In this document: piece by piece, positions 1 through 7,131 of the stretch
How positions within the stretch are numbered: the first letter of the stretch is position 1
How the letters are laid out: each line of letters begins with the position of its first letter
NCBI GenBank assembly: GCA_017304945.1
Contig: JAFKLG010000094.1
Coordinates: 1-45,248, forward strand
DNA from: Rhodospirillales bacterium
GTDB lineage: Bacteria > Pseudomonadota > Alphaproteobacteria > Acetobacterales > Acetobacteraceae
Reading direction: 5' to 3'
Length of the DNA stretch: 45,248 nt
Notes under the pieces: generated by a model
What the model was told of the DNA's origin: nothing
What the model saw: only the letters and a program-made list of their open reading frames with translations
Databases searched by the model: none
Position numbers and translations under genes: made by a program

Positions 1-36
1 CGCCGTCATGGCCGGCCGTCGCGCCGGCCATCCCCA

Positions 37-77
37 CCGGCACCTTCCCCCGCCGGCACCTTCCCCCGCCGGCACCT
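37..77. repeat. 16-bp tandem repeat, about 2.6 copies
   Basis: Two identical 16-bp units (CCGGCACCTTCCCCCG) lie at 37-52 and 53-68, followed by a 9-base partial copy at 69-77. The array sits just downstream of the acyl-CoA synthetase stop on the minus strand. No T-run follows, so it does not look like a normal terminator. A hairpin-capable GCCGG/CCGGC pair lies just before it at 11-28. Confidence 0.7.
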
Positions 78-88
78 ACCGACGCGGC

Positions 89-1615
89 CTATGCGTAGGT
101 GCGGCGGAGTTCGCGTTTCAGCAGCTTGCCGGCGGTGTTGCGCGGCAGCGTGTCCACGAACACCACCTTCTTGGGCAGCTTGAACGGCGCGAGGTGCTGG
201 CGCGCGTGCGCGATCAGCGTCGCCTCATCCGCGGCGTGGCCGGGGCGGAGCACGACGAACGCGCTGACCGCCTCGATCCACTTGTCGTCCGGCAGGCCCA
301 CGACCGCCACTTCCGACACCGCCGGATGGGTGAACAGCGCCTCCTCCACCTCGCGGCTCGCCACCAGCACGCCGCCGGTGTTGATCACGTCGCGAATGCG
401 GTCGACGATGTAGAGATAGCCCCCGGTGTCGAAGTAGCCGACGTCGCCCGAGTGGAACCAGCCGCCGGCGAACGCCGCCGCCGTCTCCTCCGGCTTGTCC
501 CAGTAGCCGCTCAGCAGTTGTGGGGAGCGATGCACGACCTCGCCGTGCACGCCGGGTGCGCAGTCGTTCATGTCGGGGTCGACCACGCGGGTCTCGACGT
601 TCAGCACCGGCCGGCCGCAGGAGGCGGGACGCGCATCGTGTTCCTCGGGCCGCAGGATCGTCGCGACCGGCGCGATCTCGGTCTGGCCGTAGGCGTTGTA
701 GGGCCGCGCCTTCGGCAGGCGCTGGCGCAGCTCCTGCAACACCGGCACCGGCATGATCGAGGCGCCGTAATAGACCTTCTCGAGTGACGACAGGTCGCGG
801 GTGGCGAAATCCGGATGCCGCAGCAGGCTGATCCAGACGGTGGGCGGGGCGAAGAAGCTGGTGATCCGTTCGCGCTCGATCAGCTCCAGCACCTGCGCGG
901 GCTGCGGCGCCTCGATCAGAATGGTGCGTGCGCCCACCAGCAGTTGCGGCATGGTGAAGGCATGCATCTGCGCCGTGTGATACAGCGGCAGGGCAGCGAG
1001 CGCGATATCGCTGGCGGCGTAGTCCATGTTGTGGATGCAGGAATAGTACTGCGCCAGCATCGCGCGGTGCGTCATCATCGCGCCTTTCGGCGCCGCCGTG
1101 GTGCCGGACGTGTAGACGATCTGCCCAAGCGTCTCCTCGTCCAAGGCGGGATCGAGGCCGAGGGGGGTGGCGGGATCCTGCGCGACCGCGAGCACGTCGA
1201 GCGCGTCGCCGCCCTCGAACCGGCCGCGATATTCCACGGTGATGCCGTCGAGGTTGGCTTCGAGGGACTCGGCCGCGAGCACGAGCCGCGCGCCCGACTG
1301 GCGCACCACATAGGCGAGTTCCTCACCGGTCAGGGCGTAGTTGACGGGCACGTGCACGAACCCGCCGCGGACGCACGCCAGCCAGGCGATGAAATAGGCG
1401 TCGGAGTTGCGGCCATAGGCGGCGATGCGATCGCCCGCGCGCAGGCCGAGATCGGCGAAGCGGCGCGCGACGCGATCGGCCGCAACGTCGAGTTCGGCAA
1501 AGCTCCAGCGCCGATCGGCGAAGATCAGCGCGGTGGCGTCGCGTTGCAGGCGTGCGGCGCGCCGCAGCGCGTCGCCCACCGTGTTGCGGCGGGCGCGGGC
1601 GATCGTGTCTTGCAT
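89..1615 (-). CDS. Class I adenylate-forming acyl-CoA synthetase
   Basis: This 508-residue enzyme should activate a carboxylic acid to its acyl-AMP and then to the CoA thioester in the cytoplasm. The family signatures are in order: the phosphate-binding loop YTSGTTAAPKGA near residue 168, the YGQTE motif, the GWFHSGD hinge region, and the C-terminal PRNTAGKLLKREL with the catalytic lysine. Length is normal for the FadD/AMP-binding family. The ATG at 1615 has a GGGGA ribosome site 7 bases upstream. It is the last gene of a three-gene minus-strand run after the Rid-family protein (31-base gap) and the hydrolase. The acyl substrate cannot be told from sequence; a medium-chain or aromatic acid is as likely as a long-chain one. 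Confidence 0.9.
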   Translation of the reverse strand: MQDTIARARRNTVGDALRRAARLQRDATALIFADRRWSFAELDVAADRVARRFADLGLRAGDRIAAYGRNSDAYFIAWLACVRGGFVHVPVNYALTGEELAYVVRQSGARLVLAAESLEANLDGITVEYRGRFEGGDALDVLAVAQDPATPLGLDPALDEETLGQIVYTSGTTAAPKGAMMTHRAMLAQYYSCIHNMDYAASDIALAALPLYHTAQMHAFTMPQLLVGARTILIEAPQPAQVLELIERERITSFFAPPTVWISLLRHPDFATRDLSSLEKVYYGASIMPVPVLQELRQRLPKARPYNAYGQTEIAPVATILRPEEHDARPASCGRPVLNVETRVVDPDMNDCAPGVHGEVVHRSPQLLSGYWDKPEETAAAFAGGWFHSGDVGYFDTGGYLYIVDRIRDVINTGGVLVASREVEEALFTHPAVSEVAVVGLPDDKWIEAVSAFVVLRPGHAADEATLIAHARQHLAPFKLPKKVVFVDTLPRNTAGKLLKRELRRTYA

Positions 1616-1646
1616 GGCGTTTCCCCGGGGTCGTCGATCGGTCAGG

Positions 1647-2036
1647 TCATGCCACGGCTTCCGCCTCGATCTCCACCATGAAGCGCGGATCGGCCAGGCC
1701 GGCGACGAACAGCAGGGTGGACGCGGGCACCTCGCCGCTGAACATCGCCGCGCGGGCGGTGCGGTAGGGTGTCAGCAGCGCGCGGTCGGTCAGGAAGACC
1801 GTGGTCTTGACCACGTTCCCGGTGGTGAGGCCGTGCGCGTCCAGTACCGCCTTCAGGTTGGCGAAGGCCTGGGCGAGCTGTGCCTCCCCGGTCTCGGGGA
1901 TCGTGCCGTCCGGCGTGATGCCGACCTGGCCCGAGATGATGACGCGGCGTTCGGCGCCCTCGATGGTGACGCCGTGCGTGTAGCCGGTGGGAGCGCGGAC
2001 CGTGGCGGGATTGGTGCGCGTGATCTTGGCGGGCAT
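1647..2036 (-). CDS. Rid-family (YjgF/YER057c) protein
   Basis: A 129-residue protein with the Rid fold pattern: ISGQVGITPDG near residues 34-44, a central FANLKAVLDAHG helix, VVKTTVFLTD, and the closing MVEIEAEAV strand. RidA itself hydrolyses reactive enamines and imines using a conserved arginine in a P-A-R-[ST] context. Here the matching position reads PAST, so the arginine appears to be serine. This suggests a divergent Rid subgroup rather than a housekeeping RidA. It lies 18 bases after the hydrolase gene and 31 bases before the acyl-CoA synthetase, so it probably acts in the same catabolic pathway. The substrate is unknown. Confidence 0.85.
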   Translation of the reverse strand: MPAKITRTNPATVRAPTGYTHGVTIEGAERRVIISGQVGITPDGTIPETGEAQLAQAFANLKAVLDAHGLTTGNVVKTTVFLTDRALLTPYRTARAAMFSGEVPASTLLFVAGLADPRFMVEIEAEAVA

Positions 2037-2054
2037 GTTCGTCTCCCTCGAGGG

Positions 2055-3083
2055 TCAGCGGTCGAGCCAGTCCCGGACCGCTTGCTTGATGAACGCGGCA
2101 TCCGCCGGGTTGACCGACGGGTTGCCCGCGCGATGGCCCCAGATGCTGGGGATCGGGCGCAACGCGCCCTGCGCGAGGTAGGGCAGCTCCGCCGCGTTGT
2201 CGGCGACGCGGAAATACAGGTCGGTCTCGCCCGGCATCAGCAGCACGCGGGCGCGGATCGCGCGCAGCGCCCGTTCGAGATCGCCGTCGTAGCGGTCGTT
2301 CGCGCTGATATCCGCGGCGTCCCAGGTGCGGAGCTGGGCGTAGAGATTGGCGGCGGGGCGGCCGCCGAACCGTGCCTCCCAGTCGGTGCGCAGGAACGTC
2401 TCCAGGTCCGGCGCACCGAGATTGGGCGGCGGCGCGGACGCGAGGTGCAATCCGGCACGATAGAAGTCCTGGCTCAGCGCCCAGGCGGCGTAGATGCGGC
2501 CGAAGGCGCGCTTGGCCGGCCCGGGTTCGGCGGAGAAGCGGCCGTTGCCGAGATGCTGCGGCGCCGCCTCCAGCGTCGCCATCAGCGAGCGCAGGAACAC
2601 CTGGTTGTGCACCGCGGTGCGCGCGACGCCGCAATTCACCACGATGCGGTCCACCGCGTCCGGGAACAGCGCCGCCCAGTGATAGGCCTGCAGCGCACCC
2701 ATCGACCAGCCGTAGACACAGGCGACGCGCTCGATGCCGAACAGCGCCTGCAATGCGCGCCGCTGCACCTGGACGTTGTCGTGGATGGTGACCAGGGTCG
2801 GGTAGTCGGTCCGATCCATCGGGGAGGAGGACAGGCCATTGCCGAACATGTCGGGGATCACGATGAACCAGCGGGTCGGGTCCAGCACGCCGTCGGGGCC
2901 GATCAGCCACTCCAGGTCTGGGTGCTGGGCGCCGTAGCTGGTCGGGTAGACGATCACGTTGTCCTTGGCCGGAGACAGCGTCCCGTGGGCCTTCCAGGAC
3001 AGCCGCGCGTCGGTGAGGACCGCGCCCGATTGCAGCGCAACGTCCCCGGCCTGAAAAATGCCCTGTTGCGTCGGCCAGTTCAT
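2055..3083 (-). CDS. Alpha/beta hydrolase, homoserine O-acetyltransferase-like
   Basis: A 342-residue alpha/beta hydrolase of the MetX-like branch. The nucleophile elbow is GWSMGA, the acidic residue lies in PGETDLYF, and the histidine in WGHRAGNP, completing a Ser-Asp-His triad in the usual order. The N-terminal NVIVYPTSYGAQHPD resembles the start of MetX-like acyltransferases. The ATG at 3083 is preceded by GGGGA with an 8-base spacer; an in-frame ATG at 3098 has poorer spacing, and longer starts would run into rlmH on the other strand. It is first in the minus-strand run with the Rid-family and AMP-ligase genes, so a catabolic hydrolase is more likely than methionine synthesis. The substrate is not determined. 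Confidence 0.85.
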   Translation of the reverse strand: MNWPTQQGIFQAGDVALQSGAVLTDARLSWKAHGTLSPAKDNVIVYPTSYGAQHPDLEWLIGPDGVLDPTRWFIVIPDMFGNGLSSSPMDRTDYPTLVTIHDNVQVQRRALQALFGIERVACVYGWSMGALQAYHWAALFPDAVDRIVVNCGVARTAVHNQVFLRSLMATLEAAPQHLGNGRFSAEPGPAKRAFGRIYAAWALSQDFYRAGLHLASAPPPNLGAPDLETFLRTDWEARFGGRPAANLYAQLRTWDAADISANDRYDGDLERALRAIRARVLLMPGETDLYFRVADNAAELPYLAQGALRPIPSIWGHRAGNPSVNPADAAFIKQAVRDWLDR

Positions 3084-3179
3084 GTGGTGCGTCCCCATTC
3101 CCCGTGGCGCTGCGGCACGTCCCGGTGCGCGGCCGCCGCCTCTTGGGTATAGCGGAGCGGTGGCGCCAGGAAAGGGAGC

Positions 3180-3638
3180 ATGTCGCAGCTCATTGCGATC
3201 GGCCGGCTGCGGACCGGCCCGGAAGCCGACCTGTTCGCCCGCTACAATGCGCGGCTGCGGCCGCCGCTCGCGGTGACGGAACTGCCGGAGGGCCGGGGCA
3301 GCGCCGCCGAGGTGAAGCGGCGGGAGGGGGAGGCACTGCTGCGTGCCGTGCCGGCCAACGCCTTCGCTGTGGCGCTCGATCTGGGCGGCGAGGCGCCGGA
3401 CAGTCTCCGGCTCGCCACGCTGGTCGGCCGCTGGCGGGAGAGCGGGCGGGCGCTGTGTTTCCTGATCGGCGGGGCGGAGGGACTGGATGCGCCCGTGCTC
3501 GCCCGCGCCGACGCGGTGCTGTCGCTGGGGCCGATGACCTGGCCGCATTTCCTGGTGCGGCCGATGCTGGCCGAACAGCTCTTCCGAGCGCAGGCGATCA
3601 TGACCGGGCACCCGTATCACCGCGCCGGGCGCCCCTGA
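3180..3638 (+). CDS. rlmH: 23S rRNA pseudouridine-1915 N3-methyltransferase RlmH
   Basis: A 152-residue SPOUT-class methyltransferase that methylates pseudouridine 1915 in helix 69 of 23S rRNA on assembled ribosomes, using S-adenosylmethionine. The hallmark knot segment [11 protein letters not shown] lies near residues 96-106, followed by [10 protein letters not shown] and a C-terminal [17 protein letters not shown] tail that is nearly invariant in the family. Length fits the family. In many alphaproteobacteria rlmH lies next to gpmI and rsfS. Here gpmI is 4.2 kb away, with unrelated genes on both strands between them. The 96-base gap to the divergent hydrolase start should hold both promoters. 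Confidence 0.95.
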   Translation: MSQLIAIGRLRTGPEADLFARYNARLRPPLAVTELPEGRGSAAEVKRREGEALLRAVPANAFAVALDLGGEAPDSLRLATLVGRWRESGRALCFLIGGAEGLDAPVLARADAVLSLGPMTWPHFLVRPMLAEQLFRAQAIMTGHPYHRAGRP

Positions 3639-3726
3639 GACGGGCGCGACCCGCCTGCCGTCGGCCACTCCACCACCCTCAGCGGCCCAGCCACATCCTT
3701 GTTCGGGGGACGGCGGAGGCGTGCGA

Positions 3727-4119
3727 TCAGTGCCGGGTCAGCCTGGCGAAGGCGATGGCGTTGCCGCAGTAATGCGCGGCATCGGACAGGTCGCCGGCGG
3801 CCAAGGCCGATCGGCAGCGCGCGGTCGAGCGGCAGTCCCGACAGGTACGGACAAGGCTCGCCAGCAAAGCCGGATCAGCCTGCAGCGCATTCGGGTCCAC
3901 GCCGCGGGCCGCGAGCGCGCGGGCGAACAGGACCGCGGTATCGGCGCTGCGCGGCAGCACGCGTCGCAGTTCGGCTTCAGGCACGTCCAGATCGGCGGCC
4001 ATGCGCGGCAGGTCCAGGCGCGCGAGCGAGGCAAGATCTCGGCGGCCTTCCGCATCACGACGGATCCAGTCGGCCACGCGAACGAACAGGCATGTCGGCG
4101 TATGATTCATGGTGCCCAT
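3727..4119 (-). CDS. DUF6455-like Cys4 protein (paralog 1)
   Basis: A 130-residue soluble protein of unknown function resembling the DUF6455 family. Its C-terminal third carries a C-X2-C-X5-C-X15-C pattern followed by GNAIAFARL, typical of the family ending. Four cysteines suggest zinc or an iron-sulfur cluster; this is inference. The middle holds an LARLDLPRMAADLDV segment also found in the neighbouring paralog at 4300-4698, so the pair arose by duplication. The ATG at 4119 follows AGGAGG with a 5-base spacer; longer in-frame starts lack this. An FNR/FixK-type box lies about 70 bases upstream of the start codon, implying low-oxygen or nitrogen-oxide control. No signal peptide or membrane segment is visible. 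Confidence 0.75.
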   Translation of the reverse strand: MGTMNHTPTCLFVRVADWIRRDAEGRRDLASLARLDLPRMAADLDVPEAELRRVLPRSADTAVLFARALAARGVDPNALQADPALLASLVRTCRDCRSTARCRSALAAGDLSDAAHYCGNAIAFARLTRH

Positions 4120-4182
4120 CGACGCCTCCTCGTCGTTGTTCGTGTTACGACGCAGGCTGCGCCAGTTGGGGCGCCGACCACC

Positions 4183-4196
4183 TTGACGTGGATCAA
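4183..4196 (-). promoter_or_regulatory. FNR/FixK/Dnr-type box before paralog 1
   Basis: Read on the minus strand the 14-mer is TTGATCCACGTCAA, matching the TTGAT-N4-ATCAA consensus of the CRP/FNR superfamily except for one base. Its centre is about 70 bases before the start codon at 4119. A class II position (-41.5) would put transcription start near 28 bases upstream of the ATG. A near-identical box precedes the paralog. Confidence 0.65.
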
Positions 4197-4299
4197 TCGA
4201 TGCTATCTGGGATCGAACGCGGCCTGACGGGTACGATCGACCCATCCGTCGCACCGCTCGATCGACTCCGTCGGGATCGGATCAGACCACCGTCGGGGC

Positions 4300-4698
4300 T
4301 CAGGTCCCCAGGATCGCGTCGAAGGTCGTTGCGTTGCGGCAGAAACCGTGGGCGTTCGCCGCGGCGGTGCCGGCCGACAGCTCGCGCCGGCAGCGCCGGG
4401 TCGCGTCGCAATGCGCGCAGGTCAGCTCGAGATCCCGCAGCAGCGGGCCGGAAACCTCGCGGATCCAAGTCGGGTCGAGGCCCCGCGCACGCATCATGCG
4501 GTCCATCAGCAGCCCATCTTCCGCGTCGCGCGGCAGGATCTGCTCCAGATCGGCGCGGCTCACCCCGATATCGGCAGCCATGTGATCGAGGTCGAGCTGC
4601 GCAAGCATCGCCAGCTCCTGGTCATAGGCGAGCCGCGCCTTGAGCCAGTCGCAGAAGCGGCCCAGCAGCCCGGTACGGTCGGCATCGGCGTGACTCAT
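4300..4698 (-). CDS. DUF6455-like Cys4 protein (paralog 2)
   Basis: A 132-residue protein of the same family as the gene at 3727-4119, with shared segments LAQLDLDHMAADIGV, an LPRDAED stretch, and a C-terminal C-X2-C-X5-C-X16-C pattern ending FCRNATTFDAIL. The cysteines are spaced for metal or cluster binding. It appears cytoplasmic, with no signal or membrane helix. The ATG at 4698 is preceded by GGAGG with a 5-base spacer. Its own FNR-type box lies about 64 bases upstream, and the gap between the paralogs holds a second box, so the two are probably transcribed separately under one regulator. The function is not known. A role in respiratory or redox adaptation is suggested only by the boxes and cysteines. 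Confidence 0.75.
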   Translation of the reverse strand: MSHADADRTGLLGRFCDWLKARLAYDQELAMLAQLDLDHMAADIGVSRADLEQILPRDAEDGLLMDRMMRARGLDPTWIREVSGPLLRDLELTCAHCDATRRCRRELSAGTAAANAHGFCRNATTFDAILGT

Positions 4699-4755
4699 CG
4701 CGGCCTCCGTTCATATGTCCGCATGGACGCTAACGGCCCGAAGGCGCCGCCGGCT

Positions 4756-4769
4756 TTGACCTGGATCAA
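4756..4769 (-). promoter_or_regulatory. FNR/FixK/Dnr-type box before paralog 2
   Basis: On the minus strand the site is TTGATCCAGGTCAA, one base from the symmetric TTGAT-N4-ATCAA consensus and differing from the other box only in the N4 centre. It is centred about 64 bases before the ATG at 4698. That distance allows a class II promoter with a leader of about 22 bases. The surroundings are GC-rich, so a chance match of two such boxes at matching distances is unlikely. Confidence 0.7.
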
Positions 4770-4866
4770 ATCCGGCGCCGCCCCGAGCCCGGCGCTTCGG
4801 CCAGCCGAGTGGCGCTTGCCAGCGCGGCATGCGGGCAGTGCCATGTGGCGCAGTCGTCCGCCATGA

Positions 4867-5113
4867 GAGCATGCCGTCGGCGCGATCAGCTCCGACGACC
4901 TGAAGGATCCGACCGATCCGTCCTGGAAGGACGATCCCGAAATGCAGGCGTGGCGGGGCTTCATGGCGACATGGATCCCGGATGGCGACCTCGCCGATGC
5001 CGGCAACGTGTTCGGCTACGGCTGCGCCTTCACCATGTGCCACGTGTTGAAGGCGTGCGGGAACGACTCTCTCGCGCGAGAACATCATGATCGAAGGATC
5101 GGACCTCACCTGA
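4867..5113 (+). pseudogene. Remnant of a branched-chain amino acid-type ABC substrate-binding protein
   Basis: From about 4876 one frame reads ISSDDLKDPTDPSWKDDP, then AWRGFMATWIPDGD and VFGYGCAFTMCHVLKACGND. This is the C-terminal lobe pattern of Peripla_BP_6 (LivJ-like) proteins. After the GND codons near 5068 one extra base shifts the frame; in the next frame the text continues LSRENIMIEGSDLT and meets TGA at 5111-5113. The N-terminal three quarters of the gene is missing: a stop at 4864-4866 closes the frame upstream. It is not a copy of the intact binding protein at 29209-30444, which belongs to a different subgroup. The remnant indicates a deletion at this locus. Confidence 0.8.
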
Positions 5114-5233
5114 GGCCGGCGCGATCCCGCACGGCAGGCGCTACGCGGGACCCGCTCTTGGTTGCTGCTGAAACCACCCGCGCCGCGCGGCCGTGATCGG
5201 CCCGGACGGACGCGGCTTGCGGAGAGGATCTCG

Positions 5234-5644
5234 ATGCTGCCACGCCGAGGCTTCCTGGGATGTGCGATTTGCGCTGCCGGCGGTCTGGCGGCGACCGCGG
5301 CCGCTGCCCAGGGCAGCGCCCCCGCCGCCCCCGGCTTCAAGCGCACCGAACTGTCCCGCCTCGACGGGCCGACGGCGGGCTATGTCACCCTGGTCGTGCA
5401 GATCGACGCACAGCCGCACGCGGTGATCGCGCGGCATACACATCCGGGCATCGAGTCGGGACGGCTCGAAACCGGTGGCGGCACCATCACCGTGGACGGT
5501 CAACCGACGCGCACGCTGGCCCCCGGTGACGTGTTCCAGGTGCCCGCCGGCGTCCCGCACATGATGACCGCCGGCGCCGGCGGCATGCAGGTCATCTCGG
5601 TCTACGTGGTCGAGCGCGACAAGCCGCTCGCCACGCCTGCCTGA
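5234..5644 (+). CDS. Tat-exported cupin-domain protein
   Basis: A 136-residue small single-domain cupin. The N-terminus PRRGFLG followed by a short Ala/Gly-rich hydrophobic stretch ending near AQG is a twin-arginine signal, so the folded protein is probably exported to the periplasm, perhaps with its metal. Cupin motif 1 is HTHPGIESG with the H-X-H-X4-E type metal ligands, and motif 2 is GDVFQVPAGVPHMM with the third histidine. The ATG at 5234 follows GGAGAGG with a 6-base spacer; the longer upstream frame has no such site. It stands alone between the pseudogene and a convergent crotonase. Enzyme or binding function cannot be assigned. Confidence 0.85.
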   Translation: MLPRRGFLGCAICAAGGLAATAAAAQGSAPAAPGFKRTELSRLDGPTAGYVTLVVQIDAQPHAVIARHTHPGIESGRLETGGGTITVDGQPTRTLAPGDVFQVPAGVPHMMTAGAGGMQVISVYVVERDKPLATPA

Positions 5645-5701
5645 CCGCAGTCCCGTTCGAAGTCGCCGCTTTCATCCGCGGCCGCTCCGAACGGCACGCC
5701 G

Positions 5702-6478
5702 CTATCGGTTCTGCCAGTTCGGCAGCCGCTTCTCGGCGAAGGCGCGCGGCCCCTCCACGTAGTCCTGGCTTTCCATGTTGGCCTGCTGCGCCGGATAGAT
5801 CGTGCGCAGCGCGTCCTGCAGGGTCGGCGCGTCGAGCCCACGATAGGCCGCCTGCTTGGTCGCGCGCACCGCCTTCGGCGAGCACTCCAGGATCAGCGCG
5901 GCCCAGCGGCGTGCGGCGGCCAGCGCCTCACCCTCCGGCACCACCTCGGTGACGAAGCCGAGGTCGAACCCTTCCCGCGCCGGCACCCGCCGGCCGGTGA
6001 GCATCATGCCCATCGCCTTCTTCATCGGGATCATGCGCGGCAGGCGGTGCACGCCGCCCGCACCGGCGATCAGCCCGACCCGCGGTTCCGGCAGCGCGAA
6101 CACGGCGTTCTCCGCCGCCACGACGATGTCGCAGGCGAGCGCGATCTCGAACCCGCCCCCCATGGCGACGCCGTTGACCGCCGCGATCAGCGGCTTGTCC
6201 AGATCGAAGCGGGCGGTGAGGCCGGCGAACCCGGTCGGCGGCCCCGGCTTGCGCTTGCCGGCGGCCTGGACCTTCAGGTCGTTGCCGGCGGAGAAGGCGC
6301 GGGGCCCGGCGCCGGTGACGATGCCGACCCACAGGTCGTCGCGCGCCGCGAACTCGTCCCAGATGGCCGAGAGCTCGAAATGCGCATCGGCATGCAGTGC
6401 GTTCATCGATTCCGGCCGGTTGAGGGTGACCGTGCGCACCCGTCCCTCGTCTTCGACCTTGCAGAATTCATACGTCAT
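5702..6478 (-). CDS. Enoyl-CoA hydratase/isomerase family (crotonase) protein
   Basis: A 258-residue crotonase-fold enzyme acting on acyl-CoA thioesters. The two oxyanion-hole segments are visible: SAGNDLK near residue 64 and GVAMGGGFEIAL near residue 105. The PEPRVGLIAGAGGVHRLPR stretch keeps the glutamate equivalent to rat hydratase Glu144. The position of the second catalytic glutamate (Glu164, in the AMEMVLTG context) reads AMGMMLTG, so it appears to be glycine. A classical hydratase uses both, so isomerase, hydrolase or another crotonase chemistry is possible. It is transcribed alone, convergent with the cupin gene. The ATG at 6478 is the first in frame. Confidence 0.88.
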   Translation of the reverse strand: MTYEFCKVEDEGRVRTVTLNRPESMNALHADAHFELSAIWDEFAARDDLWVGIVTGAGPRAFSAGNDLKVQAAGKRKPGPPTGFAGLTARFDLDKPLIAAVNGVAMGGGFEIALACDIVVAAENAVFALPEPRVGLIAGAGGVHRLPRMIPMKKAMGMMLTGRRVPAREGFDLGFVTEVVPEGEALAAARRWAALILECSPKAVRATKQAAYRGLDAPTLQDALRTIYPAQQANMESQDYVEGPRAFAEKRLPNWQNR

Positions 6479-6719
6479 GTGCCGTCCGGCCGCTTGCCGC
6501 GCGCCGCCTCCCTCGTTGCCGCGACTCTAGGCCGCGCCGCGGCGGAGCGTCGAGCCGCCGGGCGGCCGTCTGCTGAACTTGCACTGCGCCGACTGTGCGG
6601 GGCAGCCGAGCCGTCTGGGTTCATGCGGCGAACGCGCGTGAGCCGGACAGGGAAGCACTGTTCTGCGCATGATTGCAGTTTCGTGTTGAAATTGTGATCG
6701 CGTTTCTGTGATTTTTCGT

Positions 6720-6811
6720 TGTCGATCACGGAATCGCGAGTTACGTTCCTCTTGTTCCTCCCTTCAGACCCCACTGGCCGCGGGGAGGATTGCTCTCCGC
6801 GGCGCTTTTTT
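6720..6811 (+). ncRNA. Candidate small RNA ending in a strong terminator
   Basis: The segment is far richer in A/T than its surroundings and lies between the divergent crotonase start (6478) and the next gene. A possible promoter is TTGAAA at 6686-6691 with a weak TGATTT at 6709-6714, spacer 17. The presumed transcript contains a single-stranded CTTGTTCCTCCCTTC stretch whose TTCCTCCC is complementary to a ribosome-binding site, a feature of several alphaproteobacterial small RNAs. It ends in a textbook intrinsic terminator. An ORF can be drawn through it from 6719, but codon composition is poor there. An untranslated leader or attenuator for the genes downstream is the alternative. From 6479 to about 6685 I see nothing else. 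Confidence 0.4.
6778..6811 (+). terminator. Rho-independent terminator
   Basis: CCGCGGGGAG pairs with CTCTCCGCGG over 10 bp (one G-U pair) around a GATTG loop, followed by CGC and six Ts at 6806-6811. It is the clearest intrinsic terminator in the window. No annotated plus-strand gene ends before it, which supports a short RNA upstream or an attenuator. Confidence 0.85.
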
Positions 6812-6838
6812 CTGGTCTCAATCGAAGGTTCTTTTACC

Positions 6839-7108
6839 GTGACCGGCATTCCAGAGCGCACTGCTTCCCCCGTCCACGGATTTTTCACGCCGTCGAGCCC
6901 GGACGACTTCGATCGTTCCAGCGATTTCTTTCGCTCGCTCGGCGCCCCCAACCATTCCAATCCGCTCGGCGTGCCCCAGGCACGCCCCAGGACGGAGGCG
7001 CGGGCCCTCGTGGCGACACGCCCGGGCGCCCCGCCCTCCTCCTGGATCGGCGCCCTGGCGCTTTCCATGTCGCTGATCGCGCTCTGGGCCGCTCTCTGCT
7101 TCTCCTGA
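6839..7108 (+). CDS. Small tail-anchored membrane protein, hypothetical
   Basis: A possible 89-residue protein starting at GTG 6839, with a weak AAGG about 10 bases upstream. The body is polar and Pro/Ser-rich, and the last 22 residues form one hydrophobic segment (WIGALALSMSLIALWAALCF), as in single-pass C-tail-anchored proteins. Third codon positions in this part are mostly G/C, unlike the stretch before 6811, which supports coding here but not from the longer 6719 start. It ends 23 bases before carD, so the two may be cotranscribed. I recognise no family. It could be non-coding leader sequence. Confidence 0.4.
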   Translation: MTGIPERTASPVHGFFTPSSPDDFDRSSDFFRSLGAPNHSNPLGVPQARPRTEARALVATRPGAPPSSWIGALALSMSLIALWAALCFS

Positions 7109-7131
7109 TCCTCTCTCGAAGGACCACCGGC

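Noticed and set aside
4809..5090. Short frame read as a new cysteine-containing protein
   Set aside because: It overlaps the binding-protein remnant in a different frame, and only the remnant frames match a known family.
6719..6838. Long N-terminal extension of the small membrane protein
   Set aside because: It would run through the strong terminator and the A/T-rich island and has poor third-position G/C, so the GTG at 6839 is preferred.
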